Positions 1-6,051 of a stretch of 23,277 nucleotides of DNA are shown here, in pieces (position 1 is the stretch's first letter; each line of letters opens with the position of its first letter). The notes below the pieces were generated by a model, which saw only the letters and a list, made by a program, of their open reading frames with translations, did not search any database and was not told where the DNA came from. Made by a program: the position numbers and the translations under genes. Origin of the DNA: a virus; IMG/VR virus record IMGVR_UViG_3300027861_000201, positions 1 to 23,277 of that record, one strand, 5' to 3'.

Positions 1-2
1 AT

Positions 3-71
3 GTTGTTGCTCACTTATGTATAATAGGGGCTTCAATCTTAGCTACATTAATTTACATTCAAAACTATTAA
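3..71 (+). CDS. C-terminal end of a small membrane protein (5' truncated)
   Basis: Reading from base 3 gives 22 codons ending in TAA at 69-71, one base before the next ATG at 73. The visible residues (VVAHLCIIGASILATLIYIQNY) are strongly hydrophobic over most of their length and look like the last transmembrane helix of a membrane protein. The ATG at base 1 is in another frame and stops after seven codons, so it is not the start. The tight junction with the next gene fits the compact operon style of this phage. The start lies outside the window, and no function can be assigned. Confidence 0.45.
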   Translation, partial: VVAHLCIIGASILATLIYIQNY

Positions 72-72
72 G

Positions 73-432
73 ATGACTATACAAGACGCAGAATACTTAG
101 AATTTTCTACTTATGTAGATTATAGCGAACCTAAAATATCCTTTATTACAGGTAAGCCAATTGATGATAAAAAAGTAATAGCTGAACATTGGCTGTTAAA
201 ACCTCAATACATTCCTGCTCAGGTAACGAGTTCAGGTGGTAATGACTTAACTTACAACAGCCGTTCAGTTGTTGTTGTAGGAACTACTTTACAATGCTAC
301 AGGAAGTTTTGTGAAATGCTCAAGACTTATGGTTGGCAACAGAAAGACTGTTGGGATGTAGAACTAAAACCAATCTATAAAACACACTACAAAAATAATG
401 GCAATTTGCCTGTAATAATAAATTTAAAATAA
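73..432 (+). CDS. hypothetical protein, early region (119 aa)
   Basis: This is an open frame of 119 residues starting with ATG directly after the upstream stop. I do not recognise the family. The protein is soluble-looking, with aromatic residues spread through it, a central GGNDLTYNSRSVVVVG segment and a C-terminal half with two cysteines (CYRKFC, QKDCWD) but no paired zinc knuckle. Its stop overlaps the next start (TAATG at 430-434), which supports translation as part of the same operon as the two following genes. Position in the first part of the window, before the replication genes, suggests an early accessory gene; that is inference only. Confidence 0.7.
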   Translation: MTIQDAEYLEFSTYVDYSEPKISFITGKPIDDKKVIAEHWLLKPQYIPAQVTSSGGNDLTYNSRSVVVVGTTLQCYRKFCEMLKTYGWQQKDCWDVELKPIYKTHYKNNGNLPVIINLK

Positions 433-629
433 TGGAAGAAATACAAAAAAGACTGCACGAGATAAACACTTTTCAATGTGTAGATAACGAACTATACCTA
501 AGAGGTAAAGACGAATACGGAAAAGACTTTATGATATGCTTTGACGCTTTCAACTTCTTAGAATGGATAGACAAAGAACAACTAGAATACATAAAAGAAC
601 AACTAATTAAATACATACAAAAAAAATGA
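432..629 (+). CDS. hypothetical small acidic protein (65 aa)
   Basis: A 65-residue frame that overlaps the preceding stop by one base and the following gene by four bases (ATGA). The sequence has a short hydrophobic and aromatic core (FMICFDAFNFLEWID) followed by a charged helix-like C-terminus rich in Lys and Glu. I do not recognise a family. Coupled overlaps on both sides argue that it is a real translated gene and not chance open sequence. No cysteine or metal-binding pattern and no signal peptide are visible. Confidence 0.65.
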   Translation: MEEIQKRLHEINTFQCVDNELYLRGKDEYGKDFMICFDAFNFLEWIDKEQLEYIKEQLIKYIQKK

Positions 630-991
630 TACAAGAATTAAAAGATTACACAATAGAAGGGCTAGAATACCTAAAAGGAACAAACCCTGAAGCTTCAGAA
701 GTACATCACGAAATATGGAATACTGACTATTTTATAATTGGCTATGCAGCAGCTGAAAAATGGCTAGATGAAAATGTTGGTTCTTTTGAAGCAATAAGAA
801 TAATACAAGAATACGAAAAATCTAATTTCGGAGAAATTTTCACAGACTTGTCAAGTTCAGAAAAGGTTTGCAATATGTACGTTTACATTCAAGGAGAAGA
901 AATACTACACGAAAGTAAAACCCTCAGCAAATTATGGGATAGAAAATTAGATGATGAAGATTTACAAGATATTATAAACGAATTAAATTAA
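626..991 (+). CDS. hypothetical protein (121 aa), phage accessory
   Basis: A 121-residue frame starting in an ATGA overlap with the previous gene. The middle (residues about 34-50, IIGYAAAEKWLDENVG) and the segment FTDLSSSEKVCNMYVYIQGEE look like a compact alpha/beta domain. I have the impression of small uncharacterised proteins common in flavobacterial phages, but I cannot name a family with certainty. It ends the first operon-like block: 65 bases without a gene follow before the recombination genes. No membrane segment or zinc motif is visible. Confidence 0.65.
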   Translation: MIQELKDYTIEGLEYLKGTNPEASEVHHEIWNTDYFIIGYAAAEKWLDENVGSFEAIRIIQEYEKSNFGEIFTDLSSSEKVCNMYVYIQGEEILHESKTLSKLWDRKLDDEDLQDIINELN

Positions 992-1056
992 ATTTAGTAT
1001 TTTTAACGAAATTATTAACAGGCAAAAACCCTAGCCGATAAATATAGGTAGAATAT

Positions 1057-1449
1057 ATGAAAACAGAAGCACTAAAAGAAAAGTACATTAAGTACAATCT
1101 AACCAAAGATGATGTCTTTAAACATCAGCACTACATCATCTTGACAAGAAGCGGTATTGATAAGATACAAGCTTTGGAAAACATCAATATAGATTATGAT
1201 GTTATTAAATGTGAAAAAGATTTTTGCGTAGTAAAAGCCAATGCAAGAAAAGAAGGGAAGGCAATTCAAACTTTTGGTTCAGCTTTGAAAGGAGCAGGGT
1301 TTAAAGACGGAAACACTAACACTTGGTACACTATGGAAATGGCTGAGAAACGAGCTATGTCAAGAGCTGTTCTCAAGCTTACAGGGTTCTATGAACTTGG
1401 AGTATTTGGAGAAGATGAAGCAGAAGACTTTAAAAAGAGTAATAATTAA
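1057..1449 (+). CDS. putative Rad52/RecT-type single-strand annealing-like protein (130 aa)
   Basis: The protein has a conserved-looking core at residues 73-125: an FGSALKGAG turn, GNTNTWY, then MEMAEKRAMSRAVLKLTG and FGEDEAEDF. The AE-x-RA-x-SRA-x-L-x-LTG block resembles the helix that ends the core of phage annealing proteins and related Rad52-fold proteins, where ageing-out of the N-terminal beta sheet is common. The gene is followed 15 bases later by an OB-fold SSB-like gene, and annealing protein plus SSB is a standard phage pair. I see the motif and the neighbourhood; the annealing activity itself is inferred. At 130 residues it is shorter than most annealing proteins, so it could instead be an accessory DNA-binding protein. 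Confidence 0.5.
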   Translation: MKTEALKEKYIKYNLTKDDVFKHQHYIILTRSGIDKIQALENINIDYDVIKCEKDFCVVKANARKEGKAIQTFGSALKGAGFKDGNTNTWYTMEMAEKRAMSRAVLKLTGFYELGVFGEDEAEDFKKSNN

Positions 1450-1463
1450 ATAAATAAATAAAA

Positions 1464-1805
1464 ATGGAAGTAACAGGAAAACTAGTAAAGAAACTTGAAT
1501 TAGAAACAGGAGTATCTAAAGCAGGTAAAGAATGGAAGAAGCAATCAATAGTAATTGACACAGGTGGAGAATTTAACAATGAAGTCTGTGTTAGTGCCTT
1601 CGGTGATAAAATGGAACAAATGAACAAGCTAGAAGTAGGTATGGAGGTATCAGTTCTTTGTAATGTTTATTCAAGAGAATATAACGGAAGATATTTTCAC
1701 AATATAGACGGCTACTTTTTCACAAACCAAAGCAACAAATCATCAGGAAATTTATTAGACAATAAAGATACTATGATGAATGGCGATGGAGATATGCCTT
1801 TTTAA
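1464..1805 (+). CDS. DUF3127-family OB-fold, SSB-like protein (113 aa)
   Basis: Residues 1-90 show the pattern of the DUF3127 family, which is largely confined to Bacteroidota: GKLVKKLELETGVSKAGKEWKKQ, then an acidic strand, VSAFGDK, and a VGMEVSVLCNVYSREYNGRYF strand pair. The family is predicted to adopt an OB fold and bind single-stranded DNA. The C-terminus ends in GDGDMPF, very like the acidic tip with terminal Pro-Phe by which bacterial SSB recruits partner proteins. The gene lies between the annealing-like protein and the DnaA-like gene, consistent with a role at the replication or recombination fork. An A-rich stretch with repeated TAAA precedes the start, a typical Bacteroidota translation start region. 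Confidence 0.75.
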   Translation: MEVTGKLVKKLELETGVSKAGKEWKKQSIVIDTGGEFNNEVCVSAFGDKMEQMNKLEVGMEVSVLCNVYSREYNGRYFHNIDGYFFTNQSNKSSGNLLDNKDTMMNGDGDMPF

Positions 1806-1806
1806 G

Positions 1807-2316
1807 ATGAATACAGAAGATAACTTTAAAAACCTTTGCGACCTTACTACAAGTTTAGTAGGGTTGCCTAAAGGCTCTCTAGCTTTGAAATGCAGGAAGA
1901 TAGAATACCAAGTGCCTAGAATGGTAGCAGCTATGATTTCAAGACTAGAAGACGAAACCCACAGGGATATAATTGCTAAAGTCTTAGACAGGGATAGAAC
2001 AAGCGTTAATCACTATGAAAGATGTCACTCAGGCAACTATGCTTCTTACCCTTTATATCGTGATACATTCAATAAAGTGTACAATGCTTATGCTGAAATA
2101 AAAGACGCTAAATTAACGTTCATAGACTTGTATAACTTACAGGAACACTTGAGGAAAAACGGAATACACGATAGTTCAAAACATCAAACAACTATTCGTA
2201 TTGTTTCAGGTGAATTTGGAACTGATATAAAAGTTTCTTACAAAGATTTCTACAATCAGTTAGAATTATGTAAGTTAGCCCTTCAAAATTATCAACACGA
2301 AATAGAAGTTATATGA
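1807..2316 (+). CDS. DnaA domain IV-like (Trp-repressor-fold) DNA-binding protein (169 aa)
   Basis: I place the start at ATG 1807, one base after the SSB-like stop; an in-frame ATG at 1780 would overlap that gene by 26 bases. Residues about 28-75 read like the origin-binding domain of DnaA: a KCRKIEYQVPRMVAAMISR helix, then HRDIIAKVLDRDRTSVNHYER. The last block matches in layout the DnaA signature, in which a conserved RDHTTV sits in the recognition helix. There is no AAA+ ATPase domain, so this is domain IV alone with a C-terminal extension of about 90 residues. Lying directly upstream of the initiator gene, it may help to recognise the phage origin or regulate replication. The alternative is a transcription regulator of the same fold. 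Confidence 0.6.
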   Translation: MNTEDNFKNLCDLTTSLVGLPKGSLALKCRKIEYQVPRMVAAMISRLEDETHRDIIAKVLDRDRTSVNHYERCHSGNYASYPLYRDTFNKVYNAYAEIKDAKLTFIDLYNLQEHLRKNGIHDSSKHQTTIRIVSGEFGTDIKVSYKDFYNQLELCKLALQNYQHEIEVI

Positions 2317-3008
2317 AACATTTACTAAGTAGTTCAGCTTTTTTAATAGTGAACAAGCAATTGGCGAAGCAGGTAGGGTTGAAGGGTGCAGTCCTGCTTG
2401 CTGACCTAATTAGCAAAGAAGAATACTTTATAGCTAACGGAATGACTGATGGTTGGTTTTTTAATACTGAAGCCAATATAGAACGAGATACTACACTAAC
2501 TTCATATCAGCAAAGAAAAGTCCTTAAATCGCTTAAAAAGTACCAAATAATAGAAACTAAGCGTAAAGGAATACCTGCAAAGCAATACTTCAAAATAAAT
2601 GAAGCTAACTTATTGAAAATCATAAGTTGTGAAGAAACTGAAGAACTAGTTGTGAAGAAACTTAATGACTTGTCAGAAACAAACTTAACAACTATTAATA
2701 AGAATAAAGAAATAAGAATAAATAATAATATTAATATATCTAAAAGGAGAAATGATTTTGTTTTAGAGGTTTTGTCTTTTGATTATGATGAAAGTATTTT
2801 AAATGGATTTGTAGATTATTGGACAGAACCTAATAAGTCTAATACAAAAATGAAATTTGAATTAAATAAAACTTGGAGCACAAAGCTCAGATTAAAAACT
2901 TGGGCTAACAATCAAAAGAAATGGGATAAACCAAAGTCTAATAAAAAAACAATGAGTAAGTTAGACGCTCAAATTAATGAATGGCAAAAAGCAAGAGAAT
3001 TATTATGA
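2313..3008 (+). CDS. winged-helix phage replication initiator-like protein (231 aa)
   Basis: Residues 1-100 form a plausible winged helix: an N-terminal helix pair (FLIVNKQLAKQVGLKGAVLLADLISK), a GWFFNTEANIERDT turn and recognition helix LTSYQQRKVLKSLKKYQIIETKRKGIPAKQYFKI, the common start of phage replisome organiser proteins. An Asn/Lys/Ile-rich linker follows at about residues 128-145. The C-terminal domain contains FVDYWTEPNK and WSTKLRLKTWANNQKKW, a pattern I associate with phage proteins annotated as replication or DnaD-like. It overlaps the upstream gene by four bases and the next by four. The linker is encoded by the AT-rich direct repeat described separately. Function is inferred from fold pattern and neighbours. 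Confidence 0.6.
   Translation: MKHLLSSSAFLIVNKQLAKQVGLKGAVLLADLISKEEYFIANGMTDGWFFNTEANIERDTTLTSYQQRKVLKSLKKYQIIETKRKGIPAKQYFKINEANLLKIISCEETEELVVKKLNDLSETNLTTINKNKEIRINNNINISKRRNDFVLEVLSFDYDESILNGFVDYWTEPNKSNTKMKFELNKTWSTKLRLKTWANNQKKWDKPKSNKKTMSKLDAQINEWQKARELL
2697..2722 (+). repeat. 12-bp direct repeat in AT-rich stretch inside the initiator gene
   Basis: AATAAGAATAAA occurs at 2697-2708 and again, identically, at 2711-2722. It is followed by almost pure A/T sequence to about 2739. It lies between the two predicted domains of the initiator gene. Lambda-type phages carry their origin inside the initiator gene in a comparable place, so this could be part of an origin, or only the low-complexity code for an Asn/Lys/Ile linker. 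Confidence 0.4.
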
Positions 3009-3373
3009 AACCATTAAAACAAGAAAACCTAAAAGAGCTTACTGAAAAAGTCCTAGACTTAGTAGCTAGAACTTCAGTTGAAATAGGACATAGGTCAGAC
3101 GCTCAGACTTTAGCTTTACTATCTAAAATCTTTGCTGAAGATTTAATAAAAGAAAAGCGTTTCGGCAATATGACTTTCAATCAAGTTAAAGACGCATTTA
3201 GACAGGGAGTAAGATTTGGAAAGGATGAACCCTTTTTAAATATCAGAACTTTTTACAAGTGGGTGTATGCTCAGAAGAAACTAATTGACAATGCGTACTA
3301 TGAAGTACACACTTTAGGAAAGCCAAAAGGAAAGACCTTATGGTATCAAGAACCAATAAAATTATTAAAATGA
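3005..3373 (+). CDS. hypothetical protein next to the initiator, possible replication accessory (122 aa)
   Basis: The start is taken as ATG 3005 in an ATGA overlap with the initiator stop; the in-frame ATG at 2981 would overlap more. The protein is mostly helical and ends with a distinctive block, KDAFRQGVRFGKDEPFLNIRTFYKWVYAQKKLIDNAYYEV, which I believe recurs in flavobacterial phages. Helicase-loader-type proteins often follow phage initiator genes, so that role is possible from context, but no Walker motif or loader signature is visible. I do not assign a function. Confidence 0.6.
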   Translation: MKPLKQENLKELTEKVLDLVARTSVEIGHRSDAQTLALLSKIFAEDLIKEKRFGNMTFNQVKDAFRQGVRFGKDEPFLNIRTFYKWVYAQKKLIDNAYYEVHTLGKPKGKTLWYQEPIKLLK

Positions 3374-3573
3374 TATTAGAAGAATTAGATGTATTCAAAG
3401 AAAATTTATTAAGACAATTAGCTTTATTGTTATTTGTAAACAATGAAAAAGAAAAAGATTTAAAAGAATGTAAAAAATTAATTTTAAAATGTGAAAATTT
3501 AAGTAAAATTGAAATAATTGAATTAATAGAAAAAGAAGAATACAATTACGGGTTTAAAATTAAAACAAAATGA
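3370..3573 (+). CDS. hypothetical small helical protein (67 aa)
   Basis: ATG 3370 overlaps the previous stop (ATGA); a longer frame from 3340 would run 34 bases into the upstream gene. The 67 residues are rich in Leu, Glu and Lys (DVFKENLLRQLALLLFVNNEKEK) and probably form two amphipathic helices. No family is recognised. Its stop in turn overlaps the ATG of a very short gene at 3570, so three consecutive genes are coupled by ATGA junctions, which supports expression. Confidence 0.55.
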   Translation: MILEELDVFKENLLRQLALLLFVNNEKEKDLKECKKLILKCENLSKIEIIELIEKEEYNYGFKIKTK

Positions 3574-3659
3574 AGATATTAACAATCGTATGGGGAATAA
3601 TAATTGTACTTTGTCTTTTAGAAGCTTATTTTTGTTCTAAGTTTGAAGATGAAATTTGA
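3570..3659 (+). CDS. 29-residue single-pass membrane microprotein
   Basis: The ATG at 3570 lies in an ATGA overlap with the preceding stop, and the stop (3657-3659) overlaps the next gene by 11 bases. The 29 codons give a short basic start (MK), a hydrophobic stretch ILTIVWGIIIVLCLLEAYF and an acidic, charged end (SKFEDEI). That is the layout of a single transmembrane helix. Exact coupling on both sides and the obvious helix argue against chance. The function is unknown; tiny phage membrane proteins can be lysis regulators or superinfection factors, but nothing here distinguishes these. Confidence 0.5.
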   Translation: MKILTIVWGIIIVLCLLEAYFCSKFEDEI

Positions 3660-4077
3660 AAGAAAAGCACATAGGGAAAGACAGAACAAAGCTTTAACTC
3701 AGTTCTGCAATCACTTTGGTTTGACTTATGGTTCACACGAAGAATACGCTCACATTGACGCAGTCCTTTATAACAAAGGAAAGATAACAGGTTTTGCTGA
3801 AGTAAAAGGAGTTCATAAAAACATAGAGGACAAACAAGATGTTATTGTAGCAATGCGTAAAATAGTAAGAGCTCAACAGCTTCAAGTCAATAGCGGCAAA
3901 CCTGTAGCAATTATATGGGCTTTTAATAACGCTATTGTATATGAAAGAATAAATAACTTAAAAGGTATTTTCTATTATGGCGGTAGAGCAGTCAGAGAAG
4001 GAAGCACATACGACCAAGAAATGCTAATAAAAGTATTAATTAAAAACCTAATAAGAATTGAAGAAGACAGTAAGTAA
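3649..4077 (+). CDS. PD-(D/E)XK nuclease-like protein (142 aa)
   Basis: The start is ATG 3649; a TTG two codons earlier is also in frame. The nuclease core is visible as HIDAVLYNKGKITGFAEVKG, with Asp37 and the Glu51-x-Lys53 pair at the expected spacing for a PD-(D/E)XK active site. The N-terminal helix is strongly basic (RKAHRERQNKALTQF), suitable for DNA binding. The length suits a small phage endonuclease, for example a Holliday-junction resolvase-like or VRR-NUC-like enzyme. It overlaps the NinG/Rap-like gene that follows, which fits a recombination cassette. Exact substrate is unknown. I am confident of the fold class and not of the specific activity. Confidence 0.65.
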   Translation: MKFERKAHRERQNKALTQFCNHFGLTYGSHEEYAHIDAVLYNKGKITGFAEVKGVHKNIEDKQDVIVAMRKIVRAQQLQVNSGKPVAIIWAFNNAIVYERINNLKGIFYYGGRAVREGSTYDQEMLIKVLIKNLIRIEEDSK

Positions 4078-4468
4078 ATTAAAAAAGGAACTTGACAAAT
4101 GGTTCAGTCTTTACATCAGACTTAGGGAAGCAAACGAATACGGAATGTGCCAATGCTTCACTTGTGGAATAGTTAGACACTACAAAGAAGGTATGCAAAA
4201 CGGACATTTTCAAAGTAGGAAGCATTTGTCTACAAGATTTGATGAGGAAAATTGTCAAGTACAATGTGTTAAGTGTAATGTCTATGCTTGGGGAGAACAG
4301 TACAAATTTAGTCTAGCTTTAGACGGTAAGTACGGAGAAGGTAAAGCTGAAGAATTACAATACTTAGCTAGAACAACTTTAAAGATAAGTCGTATTGAAT
4401 ATGAAGAAAAGATAAGTTATTACAAATCACTTGTTGATAACTTAAAAAAAGAAAAAGGAATTGAGTAA
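4058..4468 (+). CDS. ninG: NinG/Rap-like recombination protein (136 aa), TTG start
   Basis: The pattern of lambda NinG (Rap), which promotes phage recombination by acting on branched DNA, is clear: ELDKWFSLYIRLREA, then Cys31-x-Cys33-x2-Cys36, the MQNGHFQSR block around His50, RFDEENCQVQC with Cys66, Cys70 and Cys73, and a YKFSLALDGKYGEG helix. The cysteines and His50 form an HNH-like zinc site. No ATG exists in frame before the first zinc cysteine except Met30. The frame is closed upstream by TAA at 4052, so TTG 4058 is the only standard start that keeps the conserved N-terminus. It overlaps the nuclease gene by 20 bases. Confidence 0.75.
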   Translation: MKKTVSKLKKELDKWFSLYIRLREANEYGMCQCFTCGIVRHYKEGMQNGHFQSRKHLSTRFDEENCQVQCVKCNVYAWGEQYKFSLALDGKYGEGKAEELQYLARTTLKISRIEYEEKISYYKSLVDNLKKEKGIE

Positions 4469-4490
4469 ACTTTTTTATTAAGTTTGGCGT

Positions 4491-4847
4491 ATGATAGAAC
4501 CAATTTACGCAAGTGCTGAACACAAGAACATAATTGAAACTTATATAACAATGTGCACAGAGTTTGCAAAAGATGTAAGTTCAAAATCAAGATACAATAA
4601 TTATTTAGATGTAGTAGATGTTATTTTAGAATACCACAACAACTATGGTAAAGGAGTAAGAGAAAACAATTGGTACGATTGGATTATGATAATACCAACA
4701 AATCTTTCAGTTGCTACAAATGGTTTTTTTGCAGGGCTTGAAACTAAAACAAACGCTTCAACAATAAGAGCATATAAGGTTGTGCTTAGTGAAATGGTTT
4801 TTGATGTAGTAGATAAAATTGACGCTTTAGAACAAGTAAATGACTGA
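4491..4847 (+). CDS. hypothetical protein upstream of the sigma-like gene (118 aa)
   Basis: A 118-residue frame starting 22 bases after the NinG-like stop and overlapping the sigma-like gene by 8 bases. It is predominantly helical with an aromatic middle (NNWYDWIMIIPTN) and a C-terminal acidic helix. There are no recognisable motifs. The overlap with the sigma-like gene means the two are probably co-translated. A partner or antagonist of the sigma-like protein is possible but only a guess. Confidence 0.6.
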   Translation: MIEPIYASAEHKNIIETYITMCTEFAKDVSSKSRYNNYLDVVDVILEYHNNYGKGVRENNWYDWIMIIPTNLSVATNGFFAGLETKTNASTIRAYKVVLSEMVFDVVDKIDALEQVND

Positions 4848-5385
4848 TATATATGCAGAAATATCTAAGCTAAGTTCATTCTTTAGAAATATGTGTTACG
4901 GTATAACGCAAGATGAAGAAGCTATTAATGACGCAGTACAGGAGCTTATGATTTATTTCCTTCAGATGAACCCTGAAACATTAAAAAACATTTACGATAA
5001 AGACGGTGTCAAAGGAATTAAAGGATATGGTGCTGTAGTATTGAAAAGAAGTTTAACAAGTGTAAGAAGTCCTTTCTATTATAAGTATAAAAAATACTAC
5101 ACAAATTTAGTAGGAGTATATACACCATCTTGTAGTCAAAACGCTTTTCATAAAAGTATCTATAACTTGCCTGAAGAAACAGAAAACAATTACAAGTGGG
5201 AGAAGCTAGAAGAAATAGATAAAGTATTAGATAAACAAACGTGGTACGATAAAAAGATATTTGAATTGTATTACTCAGGAGAAACTTTAGACAGTCTAGC
5301 TAAGAAAACAGGGATAAGTAGAAACAGTCTTTTCACTACAATAGATAAGGTAAGGGAAATACTTAAAAAGGAATTGAATGAATAG
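4840..5385 (+). CDS. sigma-70 / ECF-like sigma factor (181 aa)
   Basis: The domain layout is that of a short two-domain sigma factor. Residues about 10-50 (FRNMCYGITQDEEAINDAVQELMIYFLQMNP) resemble region 2, where DNA and core polymerase are bound and a D-A-x-Q-E motif is typical. Residues about 135-178 (DKKIFELYYSGETLDSLAKKTGISRNSLFTTIDKVREILKKEL) form a region 4-type helix-turn-helix that normally contacts the -35 element. The middle linker carries many Lys and Tyr residues. It lies after the replication genes and before the first late-promoter motif, the position expected of a middle gene that turns on late transcription. It could also be a sigma-fold DNA-binding regulator without initiation activity. 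Confidence 0.65.
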   Translation: MTDIYAEISKLSSFFRNMCYGITQDEEAINDAVQELMIYFLQMNPETLKNIYDKDGVKGIKGYGAVVLKRSLTSVRSPFYYKYKKYYTNLVGVYTPSCSQNAFHKSIYNLPEETENNYKWEKLEEIDKVLDKQTWYDKKIFELYYSGETLDSLAKKTGISRNSLFTTIDKVREILKKELNE

Positions 5386-5782
5386 GTTCTTTGTACCTAA
5401 CGAAATATATGAAGATAGGATTACTATTTGTAAGGGGTGTGTTTATTATTTCAAGCCTACAGGAACTTGTACCGACTGCGGCTGTTTTATGAAGATAAAA
5501 GCAAGACTAGCAACAATGGGATGTAGTCAGAAGAAATGGGAAAAGACAAAAGAAGTAGAAACTCCTGAAAGTTTACCACAGGAAATAGTTGATGAAATAT
5601 TAGATATGTGGGAAGACTTAAAAACAGGTAGGGCAAAAGACCAAGCAGCTAAAAAGAGAATGATTGAAACATATAATACGATATACAATACTAACTATGG
5701 TGTCAGAACGAATTGCGGTTCTTGTATATCAACTTGCTTTGATGGAATAAAAAAACTATATAATGAATATGCTAAGGGCTAA
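5378..5782 (+). CDS. cysteine-rich zinc-ribbon protein, DUF6171-like (134 aa)
   Basis: The N-terminal half carries Cys18-x2-Cys21, then Cys31-x2-Cys34-x-Cys36 and Cys49, in the frame ITICKGC...GTCTDCGCFMKIKARLATMGC, a zinc-ribbon arrangement I associate with DUF6171-like phage proteins. A helical middle and a C-terminal NCGSCISTCFDGIKKLYNEY block add three more cysteines. The gene overlaps the sigma-like gene by 8 bases, so the two proteins are probably made together. A role as a transcription co-factor is attractive from context but not shown. The operon seems to end here: a possible terminator follows. Confidence 0.6.
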   Translation: MNRFFVPNEIYEDRITICKGCVYYFKPTGTCTDCGCFMKIKARLATMGCSQKKWEKTKEVETPESLPQEIVDEILDMWEDLKTGRAKDQAAKKRMIETYNTIYNTNYGVRTNCGSCISTCFDGIKKLYNEYAKG

Positions 5783-5791
5783 ACTTAACTT

Positions 5792-5823
5792 AAATAACAA
5801 AGCGGTTATTTTCTTATTTTTTT
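5792..5823 (+). terminator. possible intrinsic terminator at the end of the early/middle operon
   Basis: AAATAAC (5792-5798) can pair with GTTATTT (5805-5811) across a six-base loop, and is followed by TTCTTATTTTTTT. The stem is short and A/T-rich, so it is weak by classical standards. A longer-range inverted repeat, GCTAAGGG at 5771-5778 and CCCTTAGC at 5829-5836, encloses it and could strengthen the structure. It sits between the zinc-ribbon gene and the next gene at 5860. Confidence 0.4.
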
Positions 5824-5859
5824 CTGAACCCTTAGCGTATTTAAACTAAAACAATAGAT

Positions 5860-6051
5860 ATGAAAAGAACTTACAAAACAATTAAATGGGTATTAAACAA
5901 CCACGTTAAAAAGAATGTCAGAAGTCTTTGGACTTGGGAGAATGACAACTTTACTTGTATCTTTGAAAACTACTCAGGTGATAGTAGAATATATACACCG
6001 CACCAATTACTTAAACTTTTAGATAATGACACAGAACGAGAAACTAATTAA
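5860..6051 (+). CDS. hypothetical small protein (63 aa)
   Basis: A 63-residue frame after the possible terminator. The protein is basic at its N-terminus (MKRTYKTIKWVLNNHVKKNVRSLWTW) with a predicted beta segment FTCIFENYSGDSRIYTPHQLLKLL. I do not recognise it. It overlaps the next frame by 26 bases if that gene starts at 6026, or lies 13 bases before it if the later Met is used. It could be a small regulator; nothing in the sequence shows this. Confidence 0.55.
   Translation: MKRTYKTIKWVLNNHVKKNVRSLWTWENDNFTCIFENYSGDSRIYTPHQLLKLLDNDTERETN

Noticed and set aside
1005-1056. A weak resemblance to the late motif (ATTATTAACAGG) before the annealing-like gene
   Set aside because: It lacks TCTATTATAT, is not in the late half of the window and the match could be chance in AT-rich sequence.
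1430-1627. Minus-strand open frame (65 aa), and similar minus-strand frames at 3243, 6413, 8211, 9188, 12003, 14812, 17374, 17829 and 21011
   Set aside because: All lie opposite well-supported genes, have low-complexity or hydrophobic shadow sequence and fit no gene order; the window is otherwise fully plus-strand.
5082-5100. TTTCTATTATAAGTATAA, similar to the late motif
   Set aside because: It lies inside the sigma-like coding sequence, diverges after ATTATA and has no gene start near it.
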